In this document: piece after piece, positions 7,910-15,732 of the stretch
How the letters are laid out: each line of letters starts with the position of its first letter
How positions within the stretch are numbered: the first letter of the stretch is position 1
DNA from: an uncultured Roseburia sp.
Lineage (GTDB): Bacteria > Bacillota > Clostridia > Lachnospirales > Lachnospiraceae
Direction of reading: 5' to 3'
Assembly: GCA_900539115.1 (NCBI GenBank)
Contig: UQAQ01000012.1
Coordinates: 1-64,000 of the forward strand
DNA: 64,000 nucleotides
The notes under the pieces: generated by a model
What the model saw: only the letters and a program-made list of their open reading frames with translations
Databases searched by the model: none
Told to the model about the DNA's origin: nothing
Program-made: the position numbers and the translations under genes

Positions 7910-8977
7910 TTATTTTTCTTTTCGCAGGGAAACTGCTTTGGCAGCCATTCGCTTTCGATCTTCACCAAGCGCCGCATAATGCTTTCTCGTCGTATTTACA
8001 TCATTATGGCCTAACACTTCAGCTACCAGATAAATATCGCTTGTTTCGCGATATAACGACGTTCCATAGGTACTTCTCAATTTGTGTGGTGTAATATGTT
8101 TGATTGAAGTAATCTGACTTGCACAATCTGTCACCAGATTTTCTACCGACTGTACACAAATTCGTCTTTTTTGTGCAGAGAGGAAGAGTGCATGTTCATG
8201 TCCCTCCTTGGTAACAATATGTTTGCGCTGTTCCATATAATTGAACAATGCCTCTGCCACTTCATCACCAAAGTAGACAAAATCTTCCTTTCCTCCTTTT
8301 CGTATGATCCGGATACGGTTATTTTTAAAATCGACATCTTCAACATCCAATCCCACGCATTCCGAAACACGAATACCGGTTCCCAGCAGAAGAGTAAAGA
8401 GTGCCAGATTCCGCACTTTATTCTTTTCAAAATAAACCTTTTTCATCCCGGACATTTTTTCGCCACCATGTTCGACATAGTCTAATAGATCCGCCACTTC
8501 ATCATATTCCAGACGAATAATTTCTTTTTTATGAAGTTTTGGCATATCCACGATCAAAGTAGGATTATTAGAAATCAATTCCCGTTTATAATAATAGGCA
8601 TAAAAGCTTCGTAATGCGGCCAATTTTCTATGTAATCCCTGTTCCTGATTTGTATGTGTTTTTCCCTCATCATCCACATATAACTTCAAATATTCTAAAT
8701 ATTCTTCAATATCAACCGCCTGTAATTTCTCAAGATCCTGTAATTGGATTTCTTTAATTTCTTTATTTTTAAAATAAGGATTCGACTGAATTAAAAAACG
8801 AAAAAACAACCGGATATCATACACATAAGATATTCTGGTCTTGGCAGAAGTATTTGGTTCAATCGCTCGAAAAAAATCTTTGCTAAAGCGCGGCATCGTT
8901 TCCAACACCTCACGTAATTTCAGTGTATTTGCATTTATGTTTTCCTCATGATAAGTCACACGATTCTTAGCAGCCAT
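7910..8977 (-). CDS. xerS: Tyrosine recombinase, XerS-like
   Basis: This is a 355-residue integrase-family recombinase. An N-terminal SAM-like DNA-binding domain covers about 20-150 and the catalytic domain about 155-340. The active-site set is complete: Arg203 in GTGIRVSE, the beta-hairpin lysine in IRKGGKE, HKLR at 298-301, His324 in VLGHNDVNTT and Tyr334. Length and layout resemble the single-recombinase XerS proteins of streptococci, suggesting chromosome-dimer resolution. No phage genes lie beside it. The ATG at 8977 has GGAGG eight bases upstream, while the ATG at 8983 is too close to that site. The symbol is tentative because it could also be a XerD paralogue or domesticated integrase. 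Confidence 0.75.
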   Translation of the reverse strand: MAAKNRVTYHEENINANTLKLREVLETMPRFSKDFFRAIEPNTSAKTRISYVYDIRLFFRFLIQSNPYFKNKEIKEIQLQDLEKLQAVDIEEYLEYLKLYVDDEGKTHTNQEQGLHRKLAALRSFYAYYYKRELISNNPTLIVDMPKLHKKEIIRLEYDEVADLLDYVEHGGEKMSGMKKVYFEKNKVRNLALFTLLLGTGIRVSECVGLDVEDVDFKNNRIRIIRKGGKEDFVYFGDEVAEALFNYMEQRKHIVTKEGHEHALFLSAQKRRICVQSVENLVTDCASQITSIKHITPHKLRSTYGTSLYRETSDIYLVAEVLGHNDVNTTRKHYAALGEDRKRMAAKAVSLRKEK

Positions 8978-9027
8978 GGCCATTCCCTCCTTTATAATAT
9001 AAGTATACCACATTCTTTTAAATTTGT

Positions 9028-9069
9028 ATACCTCTTTTTGAAAAACTGGAGTTTGTCCAATAGAGGTAT
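9028..9069. repeat. Inverted repeats upstream of the recombinase gene
   Basis: ATACCTCT at 9028-9035 is the inverse of AGAGGTAT at 9062-9069. Between them, AAACT-GG-AGTTT forms a second, central dyad. The pair of nested dyads lies 51-92 bases before the recombinase start and could be an operator or a recombination site. Confidence 0.5.
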
Positions 9070-9080
9070 GTAACAGATAT

Positions 9081-9108
9081 CTATGCGCTATTTATTGACT
9101 CCGCATAG
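9081..9108. repeat. Hairpin in the recombinase-blaI gap
   Basis: CTATGCG at 9081-9087 pairs with CGCATAG at 9102-9108 around a 14-base loop. No T-run follows on either strand. Its role is unknown. Confidence 0.45.
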
Positions 9109-9148
9109 CAAGCCCGCCAAACGGTGATTTCCCGGCTTTTAGTATTAA

Positions 9149-9180
9149 AAAAAGACATATCACAATGGGTATGTCTTTTT
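9149..9180 (-). terminator. Intrinsic terminator of the blaI-like gene
   Basis: AAAAAGACATA at 9149-9159 pairs with TATGTCTTTTT at 9170-9180. On the minus strand the stem starts three bases after the blaI-like stop codon and is followed by a T-run. Confidence 0.85.
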
Positions 9181-9183
9181 CTT

Positions 9184-9564
9184 TTAATCCTGATTGTTTT
9201 GAATGATCTTTTGCAGTTCAAATAATTCCTCAGTCGTCAATTTTTTATTTCCAATATACTCTTGTATAAAGCAGGTAAAAGAATTATGATACAGATTCTT
9301 CATCAAAACTGAAGTTTCAATTTCCTGAACATCTTTTTTAGATATCGCCGGACGACATAAAAAACCTGGATCCTCACGAGTAATTGCGCCTTTATCAATC
9401 AAACGTTTGATATATGTATAGGTCGTATTTTTTTCCCATCCAATGTATTCTTTAATAATTTTCGAAATATCTTTTGCAGCGAGAACTTTGTTGCTCCACA
9501 GCAACTCCATAACGTTTAATTCCCCTTCATGTAAGCGTATTTCCTTTTCTTTTTGCTGGCTCAT
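9184..9564 (-). CDS. BlaI/MecI/CopY-family transcriptional repressor
   Basis: This 126-residue protein carries the penicillinase-repressor winged helix. LHEGELNVMELLWSNKVLAAKD comes first, then the recognition region WEKNTTYTYIKRLIDKGAI and the wing with REDPGF. The C-terminal part (about 80-126) would dimerise. Family members bind as dimers to dyads with TACA/TGTA cores and are released by proteolysis (BlaI/MecI) or metal binding (CopY). No CopY-type cysteine cluster is visible, and no BlaR1/MecR1 sensor-protease gene lies beside it. It is followed at once by its own terminator, so it is a single-gene unit. The regulated gene is unknown. Confidence 0.85.
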   Translation of the reverse strand: MSQQKEKEIRLHEGELNVMELLWSNKVLAAKDISKIIKEYIGWEKNTTYTYIKRLIDKGAITREDPGFLCRPAISKKDVQEIETSVLMKNLYHNSFTCFIQEYIGNKKLTTEELFELQKIIQNNQD

Positions 9565-9654
9565 TTCTTATCATGCCTCCTCCTAAGCCATATTCGCGTT
9601 TATTCTTCAAGTGTAGAATCGCGCACGGCGCACAAAATCAAGAAAGTAATTTTA

Positions 9655-9670
9655 TTCTACTACAATAGAA
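9655..9670. promoter_or_regulatory. Possible BlaI-type operator
   Basis: TTCTA at 9655-9659 and TAGAA at 9666-9670 form a short dyad with CTACAA between them, about 90 bases before the repressor gene. The match to known BlaI operators is only partial. Confidence 0.3.
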
Positions 9671-9700
9671 CTCCCACGTCAAGGGCATTTTTCAACAATT

Positions 9701-10624
9701 TTATGCCAATGTTTTTAGTAACTTTTCAAAATAATCCGGAAGCGGTGCTGAAAATTCCATGTATTCTTCAGTTGTAGGATGAATGAATCCAATGGTTGCC
9801 GCATGCAATGTCTGCCCCTGCAAATTCTTAAATTTGCTATTTACAGGACCATATATCTCATCGCCTAAAAGCGGATGTCCGATATGTGACATATGAACAC
9901 GGATTTGATGTGTTCTGCCGGTTTCTAATCGGCATTCAATATAATTGAATTTATGATTCAGATGATCCAAAACCTTGTAATGCGTTATCGCTTCCTTGCT
10001 GTTCTTTTCCGTTACCATACGTTTTTTGCGATTTGTCGGATGACGGCCAATCGGCGCATTGATCATCCCCTCGTCTTCTGAAAAATTATTGTAAACGATG
10101 GCACGGTAACTTCGCGTGATTGTATGGGCACGCAGCTGATCTGCAATTTTCTGGTGTGCCTTATCATTTTTACAAACGATCAATGCTCCTGTCGTATCTT
10201 TGTCGATACGATGAACAATCCCCGGACGCAGCACACCATTGATTCCGGACAAATTGTCACGGCAATGGTACAAAACCGCATTGACCAGCGTACCTTCATA
10301 ATGTCCCGGTGCCGGGTGAACGACCATTCCTTTTGGTTTATTGACCACCAGAACATCATTGTCTTCATATAAAATATCTAACGGAATATCCTGCGGTTTG
10401 ATCTCCAGTTCCTTTGGATCCGGAAGAGAAACATTTACAATGTCACTTTCCTGAACCGCTGTTTTTGTTTTTGTCTGTATATTCTTATTAATAGTAACTC
10501 TACTTTCTTTGATCAGTTTCTGTATGTAGGATCGCGACAGATCCATGCATCTTCCGGCAATATACTGATCCAGACGCAATCCATCCTCTTCTGCTGTTAC
10601 TTCGTATTGCAACTCTCGTTTCAT
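9701..10624 (-). CDS. rluD: RluD-like 23S rRNA pseudouridine synthase
   Basis: This 307-residue enzyme has an N-terminal S4 RNA-binding domain (about 16-77, with RLDQYIAGR and SRSYIQKLI) and an RluA-family catalytic domain. The catalytic Asp141 lies in the motif HRIDKDTTG. RluD-type enzymes convert specific uridines of helix 69 in 23S rRNA. The exact target site of this paralogue cannot be told from sequence. It lies six bases downstream of lspA, a pairing conserved across bacteria. GAGG precedes the ATG. Confidence 0.92.
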   Translation of the reverse strand: MKRELQYEVTAEEDGLRLDQYIAGRCMDLSRSYIQKLIKESRVTINKNIQTKTKTAVQESDIVNVSLPDPKELEIKPQDIPLDILYEDNDVLVVNKPKGMVVHPAPGHYEGTLVNAVLYHCRDNLSGINGVLRPGIVHRIDKDTTGALIVCKNDKAHQKIADQLRAHTITRSYRAIVYNNFSEDEGMINAPIGRHPTNRKKRMVTEKNSKEAITHYKVLDHLNHKFNYIECRLETGRTHQIRVHMSHIGHPLLGDEIYGPVNSKFKNLQGQTLHAATIGFIHPTTEEYMEFSAPLPDYFEKLLKTLA

Positions 10625-10630
10625 GTTCCA

Positions 10631-11125
10631 TCAATCCTCTTTTTCAAAATCATCTTTATAGCGGAATATTAACGCATATAAAAGCAGTACAGCGGCAATG
10701 GTAACATAACAGTCTGCCACATTAAAAACCGGAAAATCAATGGCGGAAACATAGATAAAATCGACTACGTAGTGATGCCAAAAACGATCGATGCAATTTC
10801 CCAATGCCCCAGCTGCTAACATGCAGAAAATAATTCGTAAAAACAAAAATCTCTTTTCATAAGATAATTTGAAATAAGCATAAAAAATAACACCTAAGAT
10901 CAATAGAGAAAAACATCCGAGGATCCAGGTGCTATTTTGAAAAAGCCCCCAGGCAGCTCCTTTATTTTCCAAATAATGCAATTCTAAAATATTGGGAATG
11001 ATTGTAACATCATTCCCAATTAAATACATAGATGCTATTTTCTTTGTCAATTGATCCAAGAAGATAAGGAAAACAAAAAGTACCGCCATCGTAATATGGG
11101 TTTTTCTTTTTGAAATTATCGTCAT
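10631..11125 (-). CDS. lspA: Lipoprotein signal peptidase II
   Basis: This 164-residue inner-membrane aspartyl protease cleaves prolipoproteins after diacylglyceryl transfer. Four membrane segments are visible at about 12-30, 67-85, 94-112 and 136-154. The catalytic aspartates are Asp113 in GNCIDR and Asp138 in FNVADCYVT. The conserved ENKGAAWGL segment is at 53-61. It is in the divIVA-lspA-rluD run. Confidence 0.95.
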   Translation of the reverse strand: MTIISKRKTHITMAVLFVFLIFLDQLTKKIASMYLIGNDVTIIPNILELHYLENKGAAWGLFQNSTWILGCFSLLILGVIFYAYFKLSYEKRFLFLRIIFCMLAAGALGNCIDRFWHHYVVDFIYVSAIDFPVFNVADCYVTIAAVLLLYALIFRYKDDFEKED

Positions 11126-11157
11126 TAATCTTTATTCCTTTCCATTTTGTAAATTGA

Positions 11158-12342
11158 TCAGAAATCCACCGATCCTAAAAACTCAAAAGGGTCATCTGTT
11201 TTCTTTTCTTTATTATTCATATTCAAATCCTGAAGCAGGGAATCCAGTGTCGGAACAAGGTCCTCATTTTTTGCCACCTTGTCTTCCGGTTCAAGCTGAT
11301 CCACCGTTTTCGGCTGCTCCTTTTCTTCCAACTCATCATCCATAGACGTGAATGTTACATCAATCGGTTTTACCGGTGTCGCATTTACAGGCGTGGTAAC
11401 TGCTGCTTCCGTTACTGTTTTCACAGATTCTTCCGGTATTTTTACCGTTTCTTTTTCTTCTTTTGCCTCTTCCTTAACTGTTTCCGCTGCTTCTTCTGCA
11501 GGTACCTCCGGCTGAGTTTTCTCTTGTTGTTCTTGAGGCGGTATTTCCGGTTCCTGCTCTTTTACCGCTTCCAGTGTGTCACGGAGATCGATCGTGTCGG
11601 CACTTAAAATCTCTGCTGTACGATCTTCCTCAGACATTTCCGTGGTTTTCGGTGCAATTTGTTTTTCTTCTGCTTTTACCGGTTCTGCAGCCACAGTAAT
11701 TTCATTGTCCTTTTCTTCTGCCGGAGTACTTTCTGCTTTCGTATCCGCCCGTCTGTCTTTTACAGTCCCTTCCGGCTTTTCCTGTGTGGAAACGGTTTCT
11801 TCTCCTGCCGCTTTCGATGAATCCAGATCTTCCGGTTTATGGATATCAAATTCCGATCCTTCAACAAGCTGAAGCTGTGCGCTGGCAGCCTCTTTTAACT
11901 GTAACTTATACTGATTAAACTGCTGAATCAATTGCATCGATTTTTCACGGATTTTCTGATACTCTTCCTCGGCATTGTTAATAATCTTATCTGCATGCAG
12001 ATGTGCTGCTTTCTCAATGGACTCTGCCTTCAAAATGGCAGCATCTTTTGTCTCTTTCGAAGTCTTTTCAGCAAGAATCAACGCCTTCTGCAGTGTCGTC
12101 TCGATGGAACGATAATACTGCACACCGTCGCTCAATGTCTTGATCTTAGTATTGAGATCATCACGTTCTGCCTGCATCTGACGCTCTTTATTGCGGAGTT
12201 GTTCTGTCAGTTTTGCATTTTCTTCCGTCAATTGTTTATAATTGTCAAATACCAGTTCAAGATAAGCATCCATCTCATCTTTTTCGTATTTCTTTCGTTT
12301 TGCCTCTACTTTTTTATTTTGTAATTCAATTAAAGATAACAT
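11158..12342 (-). CDS. DivIVA-domain protein with long acidic tail
   Basis: This 394-residue protein starts with a DivIVA-type segment (about 1-40, KYEKDEMDAYLELVFDNYKQL), followed by a coiled coil to about 150. Residues from about 170 to 350 are a low-complexity Glu/Pro/Lys/Thr-rich stretch. A short C-terminal motif, KTDDPFEFLGSVDF, may bind a partner. DivIVA proteins mark negatively curved membrane at septa and poles. It follows sepF directly, the usual location near the division cluster. The tail is much longer than in Bacillus DivIVA (164 residues) and differs in kind. The N-terminus is divergent, so membrane sensing is inferred. Confidence 0.78.
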   Translation of the reverse strand: MLSLIELQNKKVEAKRKKYEKDEMDAYLELVFDNYKQLTEENAKLTEQLRNKERQMQAERDDLNTKIKTLSDGVQYYRSIETTLQKALILAEKTSKETKDAAILKAESIEKAAHLHADKIINNAEEEYQKIREKSMQLIQQFNQYKLQLKEAASAQLQLVEGSEFDIHKPEDLDSSKAAGEETVSTQEKPEGTVKDRRADTKAESTPAEEKDNEITVAAEPVKAEEKQIAPKTTEMSEEDRTAEILSADTIDLRDTLEAVKEQEPEIPPQEQQEKTQPEVPAEEAAETVKEEAKEEKETVKIPEESVKTVTEAAVTTPVNATPVKPIDVTFTSMDDELEEKEQPKTVDQLEPEDKVAKNEDLVPTLDSLLQDLNMNNKEKKTDDPFEFLGSVDF

Positions 12343-12363
12343 ACATATTTCCTCCTGAATGCA

Positions 12364-12873
12364 TTAAAATTCACGGTTAATGGTAGGCATGGTATCCGAC
12401 TGCTCTTTAACATGGTCTAATGTATCTCCACTAATGTCTACCTGCTCTGGCGTAAAAATAAAAACATATTTTGAAATCTGGTGATATTTTCCATTAATTG
12501 CATAAATACAACCGGAAATAAAATCCATAATACGCTGTGCATCATCGGCATCAAATCCTTCAAGATTTACTACAACCGGTTTTGACTCCAATAGTGTATT
12601 ACATATTTCCTGTGAATCTTCAAAAGAAGATGGGAATATAATCTTTACCTCTGAAATGGTTCGATTCAGGGAAACTACTTTTGGTTTTGGTCCGCGGAAT
12701 CCACCCATTTTTCCTTTTTCTTCCGATGGTTCTTTTGCGGTATTACGGCTGCTTCTGGCAGATGTCGTACGCTGCGGTGTCTCTTCTTCATAATCATCTA
12801 CATAGTTTTCGAATTCATCTTCTTCATCCATACCATCTAAATTAAAAAAATTAATAAGTCCTTTTAAACTCAT
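12364..12873 (-). CDS. sepF: Cell division protein SepF
   Basis: This 169-residue protein begins with the short amphipathic membrane-binding helix (MSLKGLINFFNL). An acidic linker follows, then the SepF globular domain at about 85-160 (VVNLEGFDADDAQRIMDFISGCIYAI runs across 99-124). SepF bundles FtsZ and ties it to the membrane. It sits between yggS and the divIVA-like gene, the standard Firmicutes order. Confidence 0.93.
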   Translation of the reverse strand: MSLKGLINFFNLDGMDEEDEFENYVDDYEEETPQRTTSARSSRNTAKEPSEEKGKMGGFRGPKPKVVSLNRTISEVKIIFPSSFEDSQEICNTLLESKPVVVNLEGFDADDAQRIMDFISGCIYAINGKYHQISKYVFIFTPEQVDISGDTLDHVKEQSDTMPTINREF

Positions 12874-12899
12874 ACGATCAAACCCTCTCTATCTGTATC

Positions 12900-13586
12900 T
12901 TAATATTGTCTGCTTCCAAATATACCGGTACCAACACGGACATAAGTTGCTCCTTCTTCAATGGCAACCTCATAGTCTCCGGTCATACCCATAGAAAGCT
13001 CATTCATACTAATATTATCAATGTTTTTGGCGTTGATGTCAACTAGTAATTTACGTAAATTTTGAAAATGTATCCGATTTTCTTCCGGATTTTCCACAAA
13101 TGGTGCGATTGTCATAAGACCGCGTATCTTAACGTTCGGAAATTTCGCGATTTCACGGATTACTTCTTCGGTCTCTTCCGGCATCAATCCAAATTTTGAC
13201 TCTTCTTTGGCAACATTTACCTCGATCAATATATTGGCAGTTTCACCGATTTTTTCATATTCTTTCTGAATCTGCTCTGCCAGACGAAGAGAATCTACCG
13301 AATGAATGCGGGCAACTTTTCCGGCAATCTGGCGAACCTTGTTACGCTGCAAATGACCGATCAGATGCCATTCTACGTTTTTCGGAAGTTCCACTTCCTT
13401 TTTTACAATTTCCTGTACTTTATTTTCACCAAAAATTGAGACACCTGCCTGCATTGCTTCCTGCATCATCTCAATCGGCTTCGTTTTACTAACTGCGATC
13501 AACGTGACATCGCTTCGAGAACGTCCACTTCGTTCACAGGCTTTCTCAATCTTTTCTTCTACTTTTTTTAAGTTTTCTGTTACCAT
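12900..13586 (-). CDS. yggS: YggS/PLPBP family pyridoxal phosphate homeostasis protein
   Basis: This 228-residue protein is a single-domain PLP barrel. Lys34 in LIAVSKTKP would form the Schiff base. Other family marks are FGENKVQEI, WHLIGHLQRNKV, the SVDSLRLAEQI segment and MGMTGDYEVAIEEGATYVRVG near the end. It keeps vitamin B6 balanced and has no known catalytic reaction. It precedes sepF as in Bacillus ylmE-sepF. AGGAGGAA precedes the ATG. Confidence 0.93.
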   Translation of the reverse strand: MVTENLKKVEEKIEKACERSGRSRSDVTLIAVSKTKPIEMMQEAMQAGVSIFGENKVQEIVKKEVELPKNVEWHLIGHLQRNKVRQIAGKVARIHSVDSLRLAEQIQKEYEKIGETANILIEVNVAKEESKFGLMPEETEEVIREIAKFPNVKIRGLMTIAPFVENPEENRIHFQNLRKLLVDINAKNIDNISMNELSMGMTGDYEVAIEEGATYVRVGTGIFGSRQY

Positions 13587-13609
13587 TTTTCTTCCTCCTA
13601 ACGGCTGAT

Positions 13610-15010
13610 TTATTGTATAAAATCATTTTCATTTAGCAGTTTTGGATTTACCACAATGTGGTCATAATTGGAGATTCCTCCGCTCGTATTTGGCGATACA
13701 ATCGTATACTCATTATTTTCATATATTTTTTCAATCTTCCGGAATTGACAGTATCCGGTATTTACACAGTAAACCCCTTCCACACTTTCCTGCGTGCTCA
13801 GTGTAACCAGATCTGTCGTAACAGGATCTACAATCGTATCTCCGGGCGCCAGAATTGTGTCATTGACATAATACTTATCATCCTTCACACTCGCATTTTC
13901 TAGCGAGACAAACGTTTTTATTTCTTTTCCGGACTTATCGTAGGCCACTTTTAAGACCCCCGGAACATTTGCCTCTTCTATCTTTTGTGAACCATTTGTT
14001 ACATACTCTTTTGGTATCACGGTCATTTTTTTCTTAATAATGGAAGAATTTGGAATTTTATATCCGGTTGCCGCATTGAGATTTAACTCAACATCAAGAT
14101 AGCGGTCATTTAAGTATCTTCCCATATAACGTCCGGAGGACAATACAGCAAACTGCGTTCCGGCATTTTCCTGAAATGTAAGGGAGCAATTAAAGGAAAC
14201 CTGATCCTTTTTTACTGTTATGCGGACAGTTGTCTGGTCTTTCAATTTCTGATACAGCGTATCCGTAAGCGGAACGACAATCTTCCATTCATCACTCGTT
14301 ACTAATTTATAAACCGGTATATCGGCTTCGACTTTCTCAGAGGAACTCAGCTGGTCTCTCTCAACGGAAGTCGTATCTTTAAACAGATCCGGATTGATTC
14401 GGTCCAAGGTAATATCTTCATAACCATCTACCGAATACGAAATCACCCCCGGATTTGCCGCCTTGGATTTCACGATTTCATCGGATTTGGACGCTTCTGA
14501 CAACTGTTTTTTTATATCACTGTACAGATTACTGCGGCTTTGTTCAAATATCGTATTTTCAATGTCATAATGGAAATCTTTTACCGTATAATAACTTGCC
14601 TGATTGTAATTGCTATAGTAATCACTGATTACTTCACGCAGTTTCTGTATATCGGAACTGGTCATCTGATGATCGGACTGTACCTGCTCTAAAAGATCGT
14701 TTACCGTTCCGTTTTTATCAATCGTATAAACGACTTCTTTTTTTCCCACCTTGCTTTGGTCTGCATGATAAAAATTGATATATCCCGCCTGCTCGGAATA
14801 CACAACCGATTCTTCGCGTAATATAAAACCGGTCAATGTACTGTCATCGGCGATGCTTGTTTCATTTACTTCATAAATGCTGATGTGTTCATCATGAAAA
14901 TAATTCCAGGAAATAACAACGACATATGCGATGATAATGAGCAGTATCAGCAATGCAATATTCGGTTTAAACGGTTTTCGATATTTAACTACTATTCTAT
15001 TTTTTTTCAA
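13610..15010 (-). CDS. HlyD-like membrane-anchored adaptor protein
   Basis: This 466-residue protein has a basic cytoplasmic start, one membrane anchor at about 19-36 and a large external part. An HlyD/biotinyl-lipoyl-like segment is seen at about 70-110 (SEQAGYINFYHADQSKVGKKEVVYTI is the N-terminal half of such a hairpin), and beta-rich repeats follow. HlyD proteins bridge export pumps. No transporter gene is nearby. It is the first gene of the run leading to yggS, sepF, divIVA-like, lspA and rluD, so a role in envelope or division is suggested by position only. Confidence 0.7.
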   Translation of the reverse strand: MKKNRIVVKYRKPFKPNIALLILLIIIAYVVVISWNYFHDEHISIYEVNETSIADDSTLTGFILREESVVYSEQAGYINFYHADQSKVGKKEVVYTIDKNGTVNDLLEQVQSDHQMTSSDIQKLREVISDYYSNYNQASYYTVKDFHYDIENTIFEQSRSNLYSDIKKQLSEASKSDEIVKSKAANPGVISYSVDGYEDITLDRINPDLFKDTTSVERDQLSSSEKVEADIPVYKLVTSDEWKIVVPLTDTLYQKLKDQTTVRITVKKDQVSFNCSLTFQENAGTQFAVLSSGRYMGRYLNDRYLDVELNLNAATGYKIPNSSIIKKKMTVIPKEYVTNGSQKIEEANVPGVLKVAYDKSGKEIKTFVSLENASVKDDKYYVNDTILAPGDTIVDPVTTDLVTLSTQESVEGVYCVNTGYCQFRKIEKIYENNEYTIVSPNTSGGISNYDHIVVNPKLLNENDFIQ

Positions 15011-15113
15011 AACCGGAATGCTTCCTTTCTTTTAGATGATACAACCATTTTTCATGAATAAAAATATACTTTTTGTAAATAACTAACATTACTACAAAAG
15101 GAGGTTTCTCAAT

Positions 15114-15308
15114 ATGAAAACAATTGACTATATTGCACTGACACTTGTCATTATCGGTGCCATCAACTGGGGATTGATCGGATTTTTTGGTTTTGACCTC
15201 GTCGCTTTTATCTGCGGCACTATGTCCATTTTATCCCGGATCATATATGCTGTTGTCGGTATCTGTGGTCTTTATGCGATCAGTTTTTGTGGAAGGTTAA
15301 AAAACTAA
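15114..15308 (+). CDS. DUF378 small membrane protein
   Basis: This 64-residue protein has two membrane segments, about 6-28 and 35-57, and the DUF378 signature IGAINWGLIGFFGFDLVAF. AAAGGAGG lies nine bases before the ATG, a very strong ribosome site. It is transcribed alone, divergent from the HlyD-like gene and convergent with mgsA, from which only four bases separate it. The family has no known function. Confidence 0.88.
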   Translation: MKTIDYIALTLVIIGAINWGLIGFFGFDLVAFICGTMSILSRIIYAVVGICGLYAISFCGRLKN

Positions 15309-15312
15309 CCCA

Positions 15313-15711
15313 TTACTGGCGAACCAACTCGCGCCAATCCAGATCTCCACGTTCCAAGGCCTTCACAAGCAGCTCCGCTGTCGCAACATTGGTAGCCAAC
15401 GGGATATTGTGAACATCGCATAGTTGAAAAAGTGTCGTAACTTCCGGTTCATGAGATTTTGGCGTGAGTGGATCGCGTAAAAAGATAACGAGATCGATAT
15501 CATTATTCTCAATCTGCGCACCAAGCTGTTTCTCGCCTCCCAGATGCCCGGCAAGATATTTATGAATATTCAAATTTGTAACTTCTTCTACCAGTCTTCC
15601 TGTCGTAGCCGTCGCATAAATATCATGTTTGCATAATATTCCACGGTACGCAATACAGAAATTCTGCATCAAGATTTTCTTTGAATCATGGGCAATCAAT
15701 CCAATGTTCAT
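15313..15711 (-). CDS. mgsA: Methylglyoxal synthase
   Basis: This 132-residue protein matches methylglyoxal synthase, which converts dihydroxyacetone phosphate to methylglyoxal and phosphate. Visible family sites are AHDSKK at the start, ATATTGRL for phosphate binding, FLRDPLTPKSHEPEV and NIPLATNVATAE. Counted against the E. coli enzyme from memory, Asp91 and His98 are kept (Asp80, His87). The catalytic Asp71 is Glu60 (GGEKQLG) and Asp101 is Glu90. It is the last gene after rodA, with GGAGGAA before the ATG. The substitutions leave the activity open, although the rest of the fold looks intact. Confidence 0.88.
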   Translation of the reverse strand: MNIGLIAHDSKKILMQNFCIAYRGILCKHDIYATATTGRLVEEVTNLNIHKYLAGHLGGEKQLGAQIENNDIDLVIFLRDPLTPKSHEPEVTTLFQLCDVHNIPLATNVATAELLVKALERGDLDWRELVRQ

Positions 15712-15732
15712 GTATATTCCTCCTTAGAAGTA

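Noticed and set aside
7910..9564. Tyrosine recombinase plus regulator as a mobile island
   Set aside because: No phage or plasmid genes, att duplications, transposase or composition shift are seen. The neighbours are core genes, and the recombinase looks XerS-like.
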